Source of the DNA: Chrysemys picta bellii
Taxonomy: Eukaryota; Chordata; Testudines; Emydidae
Assembly: GCF_011386835.1 (NCBI RefSeq)
Contig: NC_088799.1
Coordinates: forward strand, 72,187,302 to 72,251,301
Direction: 5' to 3'
Length of the DNA stretch: 64,000 bases
A program made the translations under genes and the position numbers. Positions 1 through 12,820 of the stretch are shown here, piece after piece. Under the pieces are notes generated by a model. The model searched no databases. It was given only the letters and a program-made list of their open reading frames with translations, and had not been told where the DNA came from. Position 1 is the first letter of the stretch. Every line of letters begins with the position of its first letter.

Positions 1-948
1 ATATTTGGTTCTGGATCTGGGGAAGGGGGTACCCTATCAAATGCCAACAGTGGACCTTGACTCTAGTGTTCTGTTTTTCTAATCTCTGTGAAAAGTGTGT
101 TTGTGTGGGGTGGGAGAGAGGTTGGAATTGGGATCTGTGATGAATTTCTGACCTGAAAATTTTGTCCTTTTTTAAAATTTCTTTTATTATTGTCAATTAG
201 AACTGAAGTCGCACTGAGCCAAATTCATGTCTGGTGTAACACTATTGATTTCAGTTGAATTAGACCTGGGATGGATTTTGTCCCTTTGCTTTTACAATTA
301 AGTTCACACCATAAACATTTCATTTTCCACAATTTAAAGAAGCACTATGATGTTAAAGATAGGAATTAAAAAAATCATTCTTTTAAGGATCAGAAAATAA
401 ATGTTAAGTCCATGCAAGATGTATAGAGAACATGCTTGCTTAACTTTTTTCAGCAACCTTAGCCAAATCAAAACACAAGCAGCACCAACTCAGTGTTTTT
501 ATTTTTAAATTACTCTGGGCAAATCTGAGATAGAGGGCACCAGCAATTTGTCAGTATCCCTGAGCAAGCCTAATTGTTCACCACACCTAGAAACATCAGG
601 GCAAGGACAAAAAGCATCCACTCAAAGGACCCCAAATAGCTTTTCCATGTACTCGCAAGCTACAGTGCTGCACACTGAATGTTGCTTAGCTCTGAGATGC
701 TGTATGTTTTAATAAACATCTTATATACAAAGGCTAGAGGTCACAGCCATTACGACAGCTAAACAAAAATTAACTTCATTGTACACCATATTTCACAGCA
801 GCTTAATATAAGCAGTGCAGAAATATACTAAGAAGCACCTGAGTCTCTGCTCCATCTCATTAGGTAGGGTCAGCACTGAGGTCAGTCCAGCCACATGAGG
901 CCATACCGCTGTACCTTAGTTCCATAGAAAACTCCCTGTGTGGTGAGA
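1..948. other. AT-rich DNA with no gene
   Basis: No convincing open frame or young repeat is visible. Bases about 205-285 resemble the ancient dispersed amniote repeat that carries short 'ggtgtaa...attgatttcag' type motifs, but this copy is too decayed to bound. Confidence 0.5.
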
Positions 949-1033
949 ATAGAATCATAGGACTGGAAGAGACCTCAAGAGGTCATTTAGTCCAGTCCCC
1001 TGCACTAATGGCAGGGCTAAGTATTATCTAGAA
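949..1033 (-). mobile_element. CR1 LINE 3'-end fragment
   Basis: Read on the minus strand this is the extreme 3' end of a CR1 retrotransposon. The plus strand shows the usual reverse-complement signature: a 'tagaatcatag' terminus, then 'ggaagagacctcaagaggtcatt' and 'agtccagtcccctgca'. Only about 85 bp survive, so it is a strongly 5'-truncated copy, the normal outcome for CR1. Confidence 0.85.
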
Positions 1034-1818
1034 TAGATTAGAGGGATACTGGTGAATAGGAAGCACCTGAGAGATCCTACTGTTATAAGGTAGTGTCGAA
1101 GTTCTGGCACAACACAAGATGGAGCACTTATTGCTACTCCTTCCAGTAGGAGCAGTGTTCTGTCCTACCTACTGCCAGCAGTAAACAATCTGTCTGGCAG
1201 GGGACCAAGATACTTATTCCTTCTTAGTGAATATATGGTTACAGCACTGGCACACTACTCGAGCATAGAGTCCTGGTCTTTCCAAATTCCACTTGGATTC
1301 TAAGGAGTTCATCTGCAGGGCAGGAAATCCCCTGCATAACTGATGAAATGCTAAGGATTTACTGCATGCTTATCTTTGCACAATGTGGGGTAGGACTTGG
1401 CTCTTAACTGAGTTTCACCTTAAACTGACATTTTAACTGAATCGTATACACAAATAAAATTATGCTGCTGTTAATTATAAGCAATGGATGTACATTTACT
1501 CTCAATGTAACCTGTCATTGAAATAAAGAGCAATGGGAATGATTAAATCTGTATACTGGCAATGGTGGGAAGAGAATTGTTTACACATGGTGGATAATTT
1601 CTCTCACTCGTGGTTTTCAGTGCTTTAGAATGGGAATCATTTGAAATGTTGGGCATCCTCATTTCTTCTGATATTTGAAACCTACAAAGTTTGCAACAGA
1701 AATGGAGCCCAACAAAAGCCTTAGGGCCTAATTCTCCTCTCTCTTATGCTGATGTAGATCGAGAGTAACTCCGCTGAGTTAAACAGGGGAAAATCTGTGA
1801 GGAGAATCAAACCTTTGT
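1034..1818. other. Unique sequence with a degenerate palindrome
   Basis: No gene is visible. Bases about 1727-1815 form an imperfect inverted repeat with arms near 'cctaattctcctctc' and 'gaggagaatcaaacc', typical of an old palindromic MITE dispersed in amniotes. The outer LTR target site (GGGTC) abuts its right arm. Confidence 0.45.
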
Positions 1819-1823
1819 GGGTC

Positions 1824-2996
1824 TGCGACGGTGTTGACGTCACTAGGCCTCACCCTAGGTAACTCGGGAGGGTGGAAGGCCAAAAAGTGTCAATGAAGCC
1901 TTCCTGCACTAGGCCTAAGTGAACCAAACTCTATCCTTCCATGTTTAAACTCTAATCAACCTCAAAAGCCAGGTGCAATTGGAATATGTAAGCAACCAGT
2001 TATCTGTGTGCAACCCCCTGCTCAAGCAGTAATAATGAGGCCTGCATGTTTCTGGCTGAAGGGAAAAAGGACAAGATAACGGTTTAAAGAAGTTACTAAC
2101 AAGCTAGGCTTATAGCTGCCAAGAATGACTTAACTATTACCAGGGATGGGAGGGGTAGAGGGAGGAAGGGGGGGGGAGAAAGGGAGGGCTAGAGGGGAAA
2201 GGGGGGGGGTGAGGCTTAACTGCAAAATGTATAAAAGAAGAAAAACTGTTCCTGTTAATGTGCTTGATTTGAGACTTGCCAGTCTCCTTGCACCGCTTTG
2301 GGATCCCAAATAAACTTTGTTTGCTTCTCCCCCTGGTGTGTTTATTGGCGCGAAGCACACCGGGCAACGGACCCGCTGTTGCTTTGCCTCGGGCACTCTG
2401 TGCTGGCAACAACGGGATGTACCAGGCAGGTTCAGAGGGCCCCCACTGGAGGCCTCAGGGTCCTACCAAACCTGTCCCAGAAAGGAGCAGTAGAAAAGTC
2501 CTCCAGGCTGCCTAGAATGGCTGCAGGGGAAGCAGTCAATCAGGGCCCAGCAGGCTCACATAAAAGGAGTAGTTTGGCTAGAGTCACTTAATTGTTGCCT
2601 GGAGTTGGAGGAATGGGGAGTGTGTTCCTCCTGGTTGGCTGAAGGAGCATCAGGACCATGGACAGATCAGTTGCTGGATCAGAGAGAGCTCCTGGCTCAC
2701 TGCTGGGACTGCAGGCATGGCCCCATAGCAGAGCTGGGACTATATAAAGGTTGAGCCTCAGGAGGGCTATAGAGGTACCAACAAAGGGGTACCGGGATAG
2801 GCCCCTGGTTGACTGTATACCCTGGCAGGGGTCTGTTTGTTTCACATACAGACTGTGTGGGTGACTTGGCCGGAGAGCTGTGTTGTTGAAAACCCACCTA
2901 AGAAACCACCTACACAGAGATCACCACAGACTAAGAGTGCAGGCACACACACTCAGCCAAGGGATGTTCCTGAGAGATGGGTGCCACTATGTTACA
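1824..2996 (+). mobile_element. Outer solo LTR, interrupted by a second LTR
   Basis: The element starts TGCGACGG and ends GTTACA, so it has TG...CA ends. It is flanked by a perfect 5-bp target-site duplication GGGTC at 1819-1823 and 2997-3001. Removing the inner LTR (1832-2411) and its 4-bp duplication leaves about 589 bp. A TATA-like tatataaag lies at 2741-2749. There is no internal retroviral sequence, so this is a solo LTR left by recombination. The family is not named here; 5-bp duplications fit Gypsy-type elements and some retroviruses. Confidence 0.85.
1832..2411 (+). mobile_element. Inner solo LTR of an endogenous retrovirus
   Basis: This 580-bp LTR begins TGTTGACG and ends GGCAACA. 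It is flanked by a 4-bp duplication ACGG (1828-1831 and 2412-2415), the size usual for gammaretrovirus-like integrases. It has a TATA box (tataaaag, 2230-2237) and a poly(A) signal AATAAA (2309-2314). The upstream stretch at about 2150-2215 is G-rich. It is homologous along its length to the reverse-strand LTR at 63180-63754: both open with TGTTG, share the block 'ggtaactcgggag', and share a U5 with 'gcacaccggg'. It inserted 8 bp inside the outer LTR. Confidence 0.9.
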
Positions 2997-3160
2997 GGGT
3001 CTTAAACTAGGTTTCAGGAGCTTAGAAAGGAGAAAATATTGTAATGGGCTTCCTTTCCTTTATTTGCCCAGCTGCAGATGGGGAAGGTTTGAGAGAAGCT
3101 GAAGGAAATGGAAAGAAAGTATAATTTTGGAGTGGTACTACCTGTCACCAGCTCAAATGA

Positions 3161-3708
3161 TATGTCAACATTGCAGTGTAAACCCAGGTTAGTAAAACTC
3201 AAGTTTGCTGTCCCTAGGTTTGTTTAACTAGGGCTTGAGCATCTACACTCATTTGTAACCACAGGTTAGGAATTGTTGAACCCTGGGTCCCAACTTGGGT
3301 CTCCAACATCTAAACTGTATTATGTAAGCCCGAGTCCCACTACCCCATCCAAGACTTCCTAGCACCCTCCTAGAATGTGACCACTCTAGCTCTTTGTTCA
3401 TGGCATGGTGTAGGAAAACTTGACTGTCCACCAAACTTGACAGCCCAGAGGGCAAAGACAGTTGGTACATGGGATTGTGGGATACCCTTGGTGGACTCCC
3501 AGAGCTCGAGTAAAGTTGGGCAGCATCTATATTGCAAAGCAATAGGGTTTGAACCCCAGGTGCCAGTCTCCAGACTGACTCAGACTTGGACCCGCTAACC
3601 CCATGGGGTCCTGGGTCCCTGGGTTAGTTCAATTAGTGTGTAGATGGAAAGGGGGATTAGGTTGGAGCCTGAATTTGAACCCCAGGTTTACATTGCAGTG
3701 TAGACATA
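3161..3708. mobile_element. Harbinger-like MITE
   Basis: The left end has 'tatgtcaacattgcagtgta' and the right end carries its reverse complement with a few changes ('attgcagtgtagacata'). The inverted arms extend about 25-30 bp and end in the TATGTCTACAC-type terminus common to several short elements in this window. No coding sequence is present. The exact target duplication is unclear. Confidence 0.7.
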
Positions 3709-3858
3709 CCCTGTAAGGCCAGGCACTTTTTGTGTGAGGGTCTGGCTATATTAAATTGTTGTTGGATATTTTAAGGACAATATGTTCCCACCTCGTTCAT
3801 TGATATACCCTTGATCCTACAATATGAAGTCTCTTCTAGTCTGAGAAACTGGATTAAT

Positions 3859-3930
3859 AGATTTCAAGGTCAAGAGGGACCATTGTGATCATCTACTCTG
3901 ATCTTTTCCAAGATATTTCACAGACGTGCT
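3859..3930 (-). mobile_element. CR1 LINE 3' fragment (old)
   Basis: The plus strand reads 'gatttcaaggtcaagaggg' then 'ccattgtgatcatctactc', the reverse complement of a CR1 3' region of the same type as that at 18238. It is diverged and short. Confidence 0.7.
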
Positions 3931-5691
3931 GTGTAAGGTTGGGCAAGTCACCGTAAGGTTAATTTTTCATCTCATGCTAGTTTTACATTATTAAAACATC
4001 ATTGGGTTTATTCCTGATTCATGCCAAGGTAAGTAAAATCAGAGTCAGGCCATTAACCTCTGGGCCTCAGTTTCCCCATATTTAAAGAATGGATAATAAT
4101 TATTATAATAATTACTATGGTACCTACCTCCCAGATGTGTGTGAGGCTTAAGGGGTGATCCTGCAAAGTGCTTTAGCGTGCTGAACACCCTGAATGGAGG
4201 TTGCTCAGTATTTTATTAATTTATTTTGTTCAGAACATTGAGATCTCTGGCTAGAAGGCTCAATACAGAATAATATCAAAAGATTTTGGATCATGATGTT
4301 GGATGAGTCTGACATTTTCTTAATTCATATATCAAATGAAAACTTGTATTATCAACTCACTAAGGTTTATGTATTGCTTTTGTCACTTTATTTTGAAGCA
4401 ATTTCTTTGTAAACACCAGCAGTTTTCATCAGCTGGGGCTCATATAACATCAAATAATTATAGAATTATCTATGTCTACAGCAAAATATGAGATCTTGCT
4501 CTTAATTTGGAAAAAAAATGATTGTAGAACATATGCATGCTTCTTATTCAACTCCTAATGGAAGAGTATGAGAAAATCATTCTGATTTGCAAACACCAAT
4601 AATTTGTTATCATATGCATTGGATAGAAGCATAGTATTCCTTGAAATGCATTCACCCCTCAAGAATATAAACTTCTCTGTACAGATTTTTCAATGCAACT
4701 TGACAAAAGATTTTTTTTTTTGCATGTGTTTAATAATTATGGAAATGTATAATTTGGTCCCTTTTACAACACTACATCTAGGCCAAATTTCTTTGTTTTC
4801 CTCCTCTACTTTGGAAGCAGAGTTCTTAAGCTGCATGAAGCAGTGGATTCCTGCCTGAATATTATCAACACAATCTTTGGCCCACATTCTCAGCCAGTGT
4901 AAGTCAGCATAGCTCCATTGGCTTTAATGGAATGCCATGGATTTATACCAGCTGTGCATCGGGCCTAGTGTTTTTGGAGCACCATTGCAATAAAAGTTAA
5001 CATTATTTATTAATACTCAAGTGCTCACTGTATTTCAGTTAAATTCAACAGTGCTGGGGTGAAAAAAAACAATGCAGTACCCTGTCAAAAAGTATCACAT
5101 CTTCATTAGTATGACTAAGTGAACCACTAAAAGAAACGGCAAACCAATATGACTCCATAATTCATTACCCAATGTACAGTAGACTTCTAGTGTATGTTTT
5201 ATTCAATGCAATCATTCTTTGTCTAGGCATAATTTTTACAGTGGATGAAAAGAGTATGCGTATGTATATGGACATGCACAGCCACACATATAAACAAAAA
5301 TTTGGCTAATAACTAGTAAAATAGATATTTGTTGACGTATCAGTCCAAAATAGGTGTTGACTTACTCTTTCTTTTGCTGGCAGAAGACATGTTGGCCCAG
5401 ATCCTCAGATGGGGTAAAATGGGGCAGCAAATCAGTGGAGCTACCCAAGCGGCTAAGAGTCTTGCCCATTAAATTTAAAGAATAACATATACTGTATTTA
5501 ATATGATAGCACCCCAACTTTTTCAGTTGACTTCTTGCTGATTGAATGCCTTGTCTTTCTCAAAGGTAAGTTAAGCTATTAATTGGGGAGTAAGTGACCA
5601 AAATTCAGAATATTAAAATGGTCAGAGTAGTACAGTAAGATAATTAAAAGTATATGAGGCATTATATTTTGACATCTCATTCTTATTATTT
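3931..5691. other. Non-coding unique sequence
   Basis: AT-rich, with no supported gene. Bases about 4895-4970 and 5395-5460 look like fragments of old palindromic amniote repeats (motifs 'cattggctttaatgg' and 'cccagatcctcag'). The short open frames here have no recognisable protein character. Confidence 0.45.
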
Positions 5692-6778
5692 CTGGGGGAA
5701 TTCTGCACCACTTTGCATGCACAGAATTTATGTCCCCTGCAGATTTATTTGCTTCCCCATAGAAAAGTGACTTTTTGATAGGGAAGCAAAGGGAAGTCAC
5801 AAAAGCAGTCATGCAACCCTCCCAAGCAGTACGTTCTGGGTGCCCAAGGCAGCCGACAGAGAAGTAAATCACTGTGGAGGAGGTGGACTGGGGAAGACCC
5901 AGCTGGTGACTCCTACCCTGCTTTGGGCTGAGCTGCTAGTCCTGGCTGGGTTGGTGAGGATGGGACTTTCTCTTCCTCTGCATGGCATCCGGGGCCAGGT
6001 CAGACTCACCACCATATTTCTCCCCTGACAGCAAGAAGCTCTGCAAACTCCCCTCCCTACTCCCCTGATTTCTGCATCCCATTGCTCCTCAGCTGCAGGA
6101 GGAGGGACCCCTGTACAGGGAGCTGCTCCCCCATCCACCCAACCCCCATGCATTCAAAACCCCTCATATCCAGGCTTTCCTGCTGAGCCTCACCTCCCCC
6201 CCCCCGATGAGCACCACTCCCCCTGCACCTGGACAACCCCAAAGAGCCACCCACACTCAGATCCCCGCTCCACTGCACCCTAACAAGCTGCACCAGGATT
6301 CCCACCCAACTGAGCCCCATTACTGTTGCATCCAGAACCCCCCAACAAGCCCCTGTGCATCCAGATCCCCCCGCAACACTCGGATCCTCTATTGAGCCAC
6401 CTGCACCCAGATTGCCCCACACAGAACTCTCTCAACCCACACCTGGATCCCCCACATACAGTAAAGCCCCTCCACACTTGGATCCTGCCTTGCTGAGCCT
6501 GCCTGCCCACATGGAAGTGTGTTTCTGGGGCAGGTCCGGTCCTTGCAACCTGTGACAGGGTTGGGTGCAGCCTTACTGCTGAGTGTGTGTCTCGGGGGTG
6601 GGGGAGAGGAGGAGGGAGGGCAGTGAGCTGCACAGTGATCTCCCACCTCTGTGCAGCCAGTGGCCTGTGCTCCCCAATGCCATGCTGGAGCCTCTATGTT
6701 TATTAGACAAATAAAATTTGCAGAATTTTAAAATATTGTGCACATAATTTTTAATTTTTTGGCACAGAATGCTCTCAG
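5692..6778. mobile_element. 1.1 kb non-autonomous DNA transposon with inverted ends
   Basis: The left end CTGGGGGAATTCTGCACCA matches the reverse complement of the right end, TGGCACAGAATGCTCTCAG, at most positions, giving TIRs of about 19 bp. The C[TA]G start suggests hAT. A clean 8-bp target duplication could not be found. The interior has a GC-rich segment and a degenerate C-rich minisatellite at about 6220-6500 built on 'ccagatcccc'-like units. The open frames inside are readings of that simple sequence, not genes. Confidence 0.65.
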
Positions 6779-9700
6779 GATGATGATTTCTGAAGTAAGC
6801 AAAGAACATGGCCCAACCCTTATGCATACTCATGATAAAGTCTGTAAAGGTAATAATAAATATTACACCTTTATCCATTCTTGTTATAACCTTCTGCTCC
6901 TCCCTACGTAAATATTTCTCCTTTGTGCACTCTTATTTCTTCTTCAAAACATTGACTACATTCTGAAATTCCCTCTTTGCAGGCTTTGTTGTTTGCCATG
7001 TTGTTTGTTATTTTGTTAGCAACACAGATGCATGGCTATTAAATGGCCTATTCACTTTGGATAGCTAGCAATTGTTTAACTTACAATGGGATCATAAAAA
7101 ACAATCTTGTATGGCATCTTGAATTTCAACCTTTTCCCCCTCACATTTAAAACACTTAATGTCTTCTCCCACTAGTTTCATTGTGGATTTTTCTCCCTTT
7201 TCTTTCTACTTCCCACTTTTAAATATATAGTAGCATTTTCAGCGTATGTTGCAGAATGAGCTTAAGAAAAATAACAGGAAATTTTGCTTTAAAGGGTTGG
7301 TTTGCTAGAGTGAGTAACTCTGGTTAATTCACCTTGGGCAAAAGATACATCATTGTTAAAGAAAGTGATACAATTGCCTTAAAATAACATACCCTAACCT
7401 ACTAACCTTCCTGCCTTGGAATTGTTGTTCTTGGTGAATTCATTCAGACCTTAATAGAACAATTGTCAATAGACCTTCCACATCTTCCATGCTATAGTGT
7501 AGGCTGCTAGAAAGAGTTTGCCTGAGTAATGTGAACATTCTTTCCAGAAATGGAGGGTCTTAGTCTGACTTCATTTACACCAAGAAAGGGAAAGCAATCC
7601 TACTCAGGAAAGCTCTTAAGCACATGCTTAACTCCCACTGAAGCCAATGGGATTAAGCACATGCTTAAAGTTAAGCATGTGCTTAAATGATTTCCTGAAT
7701 CAGGGTCCAAATCAGAAGACCATTAGTGTCAGAGTCTTTGTAAAATTGACATGTAGTATGTGAAAGCTCAATGTGCACTACTTGTAGAGTTCATCCAATG
7801 CAGGAGGCAAAGGTTCCAACACTGCTGATAAACCAGCGTCTTTTTTTGTAATAAGTACATTGCTTTATACACCAAATCAAATTAGTGGAATGCTGAAGTT
7901 GAAAGGGCAAAATATCCTCTATTGACATTTTCCCTGTTAAAAACCTTAGCCACTACTTTCAAAAGTTTGATACTGATCAGAAGTGTAAAAAAAACAAATC
8001 AGAAAAAATCTCTTTAATTATCACTCTGCTACATCATGGAAAACTACATCACCTTATCTCTCTCTACCCAATAAATTTTCACCCATCTTAGGAGATGTGT
8101 TGCTCACTTCTTCAGAATCAAGTATGAACATTATTCTGGGAAACAAGTACACAGTTTTCATTTTGAAAGTGGCTCAGAAAAAGGTAATAAAAGTAATAAA
8201 AATTATTAATTCACAGGAGACAAACAATCGGTTCCCCTAAAAGACTGAGAGAATGGTATCATTTTGAAAAATCAATCCTGTCTAATATGTACAGGAAAGC
8301 AAAGGTTCATTTGAAAAGGAAACAGCAGCTGTGATCAACTTCAGCAAAATTTTTTGCTCTAAAGTCTCCATGTGAGCCTTTACTTAGCTACATGTTTGTG
8401 ATTTGCATTGTAGTAATGTTTATTGTTTATGATTGATTTGTTTGTTTATAATTATTATTATTATTGTTTATGATTTGTATTGTGGTAATGGCTACTAGTC
8501 CAGTCATGGACCAGGACCTCATTGTACTAGTTGCTATACAAATACAGAACAAACATACAGTCCCTTTATTACTGATTGAAGTCTCGCCACTTACTTTAAG
8601 GTCTATTGAGAACTTAATTAAAAAAAACTGACTACAGTTTTTCTTCTTTAATGTGTTGTTTAGATAATAAGGAAGACAGCAATACTGAATATAAATTAAA
8701 ATATTAATTATGACATTGAAAGCCATATTAAAATAATATCTGGTTACAAATTAAGAGTAACCTTGCTATTTAGTCTTAAAAAGAACATTTTTCATCTTGT
8801 TGTCTGCGCCTCTTAATCCTATTCATTTCATGGACTCTTTCTGTTGTGGAAAACAGACCAGACCAAAATAGAGTAAAAGTCAAATGATCAAAATTGGCTT
8901 CTGATTTTGGGTACCTTAAAGTGTCTCAGGTTGGGGACCCAAGATCAGTGGCCACTTATGAACATTTTGACCTAGAAGTATAAAGTTGGGAACCTGAAAA
9001 TTGAAGGATCCAAAATCTGAAGCCATTTTTGAAAATGTGGGTCTATGGAAGGTGAAAAAGATGACATTGTACAAAGTCAAACACCAGGAAAAGGCTAAGT
9101 AGTGGGTAATGAATTTTGCAGACTAAGATGACAAAGATAATCAAATGTCGTCTTTCAGGACATGAACTGATGGACTAGGTACGTTACATTTTATTTCCAC
9201 CTTCCTGTGAGGTGTAGGTAGTGGCTATTGCATGAGGGATAATGCTAGATTAAGTTTTACTTTTGATTTGTTGTGATAGCAACTTTGATGTTGCTATGAG
9301 TTCTGCGGATAATCAAGGATTTGGTTTATATTTTCATTAAGGATTCTTTTTATCCCAGTGTTATTTGGCTATTGAGGTAAGACTATTGTTACCCCTTTGA
9401 CCCAAGCAGTTAGCTAATAGCAGAGTTTTGAGGTTTTTTTCTGATGAAGAGAAATTGTGAGTCAGGTATTTCTGCAATCCTGTTTATTTACAAAGTGTCC
9501 GCAATGTCCTGATTTCTTGTACACAGAAAGAATAAAACAGGAGACAATTTCTTTGCTCAATATTCCAAGTCTCTTTTCCCAACCAACCTATTACCTAAAA
9601 AGTTATCTCAGCCTTCTGTGACAACTATGGCAATGTCCTGAATATTTGGGAGACCTTATTTTATTAAGTTTAAGTATCTTTGGGGTGCATTGTAGTAAAA
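6779..9700. other. Non-coding unique sequence with small repeats
   Basis: No gene is visible. It contains the perfect palindrome at 7653-7686 (listed separately), a short ATT-rich microsatellite near 8449-8464, and around 8920-9045 a degraded repeat with motifs such as 'gatcagtggccactt'. The remainder is AT-rich and unremarkable. Confidence 0.45.
7653..7686. repeat. Perfect 34-bp palindrome
   Basis: The arms ttaagcacatgcttaa (7653-7668) and ttaagcatgtgcttaa (7671-7686) are exact reverse complements separated by 'ag'. A third copy of the arm lies at about 7615-7630. This is the core of an old palindromic repeat dispersed in turtles and birds. Confidence 0.85.
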
Positions 9701-9717
9701 GCAAAGTTTAGTATTCT

Positions 9718-10730
9718 TGTGGGCCAGGATTGTAAGTAACCTCTCTAGGGAAGAGATGTGATGTCAGACCTAGGAGTTCAAAGGACTATATTGAAAGTGT
9801 GCCAGAGCAGAATGGACTTTTTGGGAAATAGACTGGGGGAGGTTAATGCAAATTCTCCATCTCTGATTATGCAAAAACCCATCATTTTGAAGCTATTCCC
9901 TGAGGATATGGTGATTGTTTGCTGATTACCTATTCCCGGTGGTTGGAGATGAAAAGCCTGAGCTCTGTAAAGGAATAGGCTGATCTGCCCAATCTGTGTT
10001 CTGGTTCTGAATATAAGACAGTTATGAGCTTGTAACCACAAGGAAAAACCCAGTCGTAGGTTTGGAAGAACTGACACCTACCAGAGCTGAAGGTTGGAGT
10101 TGGGGTGTCCTCTGGAAAGCTTTTTAGTTTGTGTGCAGTTTATTTTACTGTTTTTGATATGTTTTCTTTGTAAAAATATACTTGCTTAGAAAGAGTTGTG
10201 TTGTAAATTGTAACTATGAAATTGTAACTATGGGCAATACACTGGGTATAGTTTCTGAAGAGAAATGAAAGTGCAGATGATGGCCTTGCTGGGAGTATCA
10301 CAATGTAGGCAGGGAACTGTGCAGCCTGGGAAAAAATCCCAGTCAGGAGAGAGAGAGATGCAGCTCTCTGTGCAAAGGGAGGTGATGGCTGAGTAGCTGG
10401 GAGCCTAGAGCAGGTTCCCTTGGTGGACCATGGCGTGAGAATACAGGTGATATTGTCCTGAACTGTGACACGTTCTCTCAGGGCCATGCTAGAGTGCTCC
10501 TTTGGCTTTCTTTGGCTCCCTGCTGACTTTTTTTTTTGCCCGTTTCTGTGCTCTCTCTCACTGTGTCTGTTCACTCTCACTCAGAGCCCTACCAAAAACA
10601 ATATCTAGTGACTGTATTTGCATTCAGCTCTGCTTACATAGTTCAGCTCCTAACCAGTAGTGCATGTGGCCTGCATGATGACCCTATTGTTTCAGCTATC
10701 TTAGTCCAAAAGAGTTTATCCTGAATGAAG
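9718..10730 (+). mobile_element. Probable degraded LTR-type repeat
   Basis: The block beginning 'tgtgggccaggattgtaag' and continuing through 'gagcttgtaaccacaagg' to about 10730 resembles a repeat I recall from turtle genomes with LTR-like organisation. The termini, target duplication and promoter elements could not be pinned down. The open frame on the minus strand at 10140-10580 lies wholly inside it and has no recognisable domain. Confidence 0.35.
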
Positions 10731-12820
10731 GGTAGCTGTTACACCTACCAGCTTCAACCCTAATTCAACCCCCAGCATAAGAGTATTATCTCTTCTGAAT
10801 GAGGGACTCTGTGCCCCACATTGTACTAATGAGTAGTTGAACAATTCCCTACACCATTGATCTATTTTTACACTGGTGTAACCTTGTTGATTTCTGTGGA
10901 ATTACAGTGACGCAAAACTGATGCAATGAATCTGGCCCTTTGTAAATGTGATTATGAAAAATTGGTGGAATTCAGATAAAAGGTAGCATAATATTTTACA
11001 ATTTTAGGTGTGAAAATTACAAAGCAGTGGTCTCTGATATACAGTTTTTTTCAGTGAACCTCAATATTAATCTCTTTTCTCATTTTTGACATGTTTCTTC
11101 CTTTATCCGACTACACTTACCTAATGAAACGACAACTTTGACACCCAAATGGCTTTTTCTTGTTTCTTCACTTCATATGTTTTTCCAGCTTTTGCATCTC
11201 TTTTTATGCCAGCAGCAACTTCTTCCAACAGACCTGTCAACAATCTTTCTTGGGTCATAAACTTATCTGAGTAAAGAAATAGTCCAGCTGAATTTCTGTG
11301 GGCAATTAGTAGGTTGGTTTTCTGTCAAAAAGCTATATACTAAAAAATGGTTAAAAAATTAATTTAGCTATTTTCCAAGAAAAATGTGACAAACTTTTAA
11401 TTATTTTTTTAAAGTTTTTTGATGAAGAAGAGGGTAATCATTTGCAAAAACGTTCACATTTTTTCTATTTACTCTGGACTGGATTCAGATCCTTTTACTC
11501 ATATTGCTTATTCTATCCTACAAATAGTCCCATTAACTGTGACTACCGGTGTAATAAATTATTACCCAAAGGAATGGTGCTGACTCTATGTGGATATTTT
11601 GGTGGTATCTCAGACTATCAGTAGCTCTAATCTGAGAATTGATACTGATGCTAATTAATATGAGAAATTGACGTTAAGTGCGTGTTTTAAAAAAGGATGA
11701 GCAAGGACTGTCTTGCTCGACCCACCTGTTCAAGGGAATAAGGACTCTTAAGAAACCACCCTAACTCCCGTCCACAAGCTACCCACATTGGAGGCCCCAT
11801 CCTTATGGGGCCACTATGCCTTCTTCCTCTCAGGTGGGCAGAGAATGGGTGGGTAGAGGTGAAATATGGATGGACCTTAACTACCCCCCCCAACATGCCA
11901 CTCAGTAGGTCTGCACAGACATTTTGGGGGTCCTGGGGCAAAATCTGAAACTGAGGATCCCCATCCTCCCACCCTGAAACTCAGGCCTGGGGGAGATGTG
12001 GAGATGGATTGGAGAGCGAGCCTGCTCTGCACTCTCCCCTGTACTGATAGCTCATGTTTCATGGATCGGGGCTTGGCTTCCCACTCTGTGTACCACAATC
12101 TGTTACACAGGGCCCCAGTACCACTGAGGTTTGGCATGGCCTCCATTCTGTAATGATGGGGGGTGCAAATCTGAGTGAGTGGCATTATGACCTGGCATAT
12201 GGGGTTGCAGCACCACTCAGTGCCCACAGAAACTAGGTCAAACCTGAGTGGTGTTCCGCCCCGTGCTCCAGGTTGCAACACCACTCACTAAAATTCCACT
12301 GGTTTAGGGACCCTCTCAAATAGGGGGATGAGGGGCAAGTGCTCTGCCAGTTAGCCCAGGTGACTTAGCATGGAGGGAGTAATTAGGTGCTACTGTTATA
12401 TCTTCCCTCTGGAGGCAAGAAGGGGACATAGAGGGAATTGAGATGGTGTCAAAAGGTATGGCTAGACTAGAATAAAAGGTATTATTTTGAAATGGGATAA
12501 TCTATGATTTTTCAGCTAGTATATTTTAGAACCCTAGTGTTTTTAGGGAGGAGGGTTTCTCCTCTAGTAACAAAACCTGAAACCGCATGGATTTTTCATG
12601 GCCTAGGACTTTGTCAATAATGCCTTACAGAGCCCTATTAAGGAACCAAAGATATCGTTTACTCACAGGCCACCAGAGAATTCTGGTATTTCAGTGTCTC
12701 TATATACCTTTTCCAAGTTATCCTCAAGCTGTGAGGGTACGCAAGGCATAGTTGAGAGGATGAAGGAGATCTGGGTAACAGAAGTCTTCAAGATTAAAAA
12801 TTAAATTAGTAGCTATAAAG
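10731..12820. other. Unique sequence plus an unclassified GC-rich repeat
   Basis: Bases 10838-10945 resemble an old palindromic MITE ('tacactggtgtaac'). From about 11690 to 12320 the base composition becomes GC-rich and looks repetitive ('gcaccactcagtgcccac', repeated mention of 'caccactca'). No terminal repeats or genes were found. Confidence 0.35.

Noticed and set aside
10140..10580. 146-codon minus-strand frame
   Set aside because: Lies inside a probable LTR-type repeat and shows no domain.
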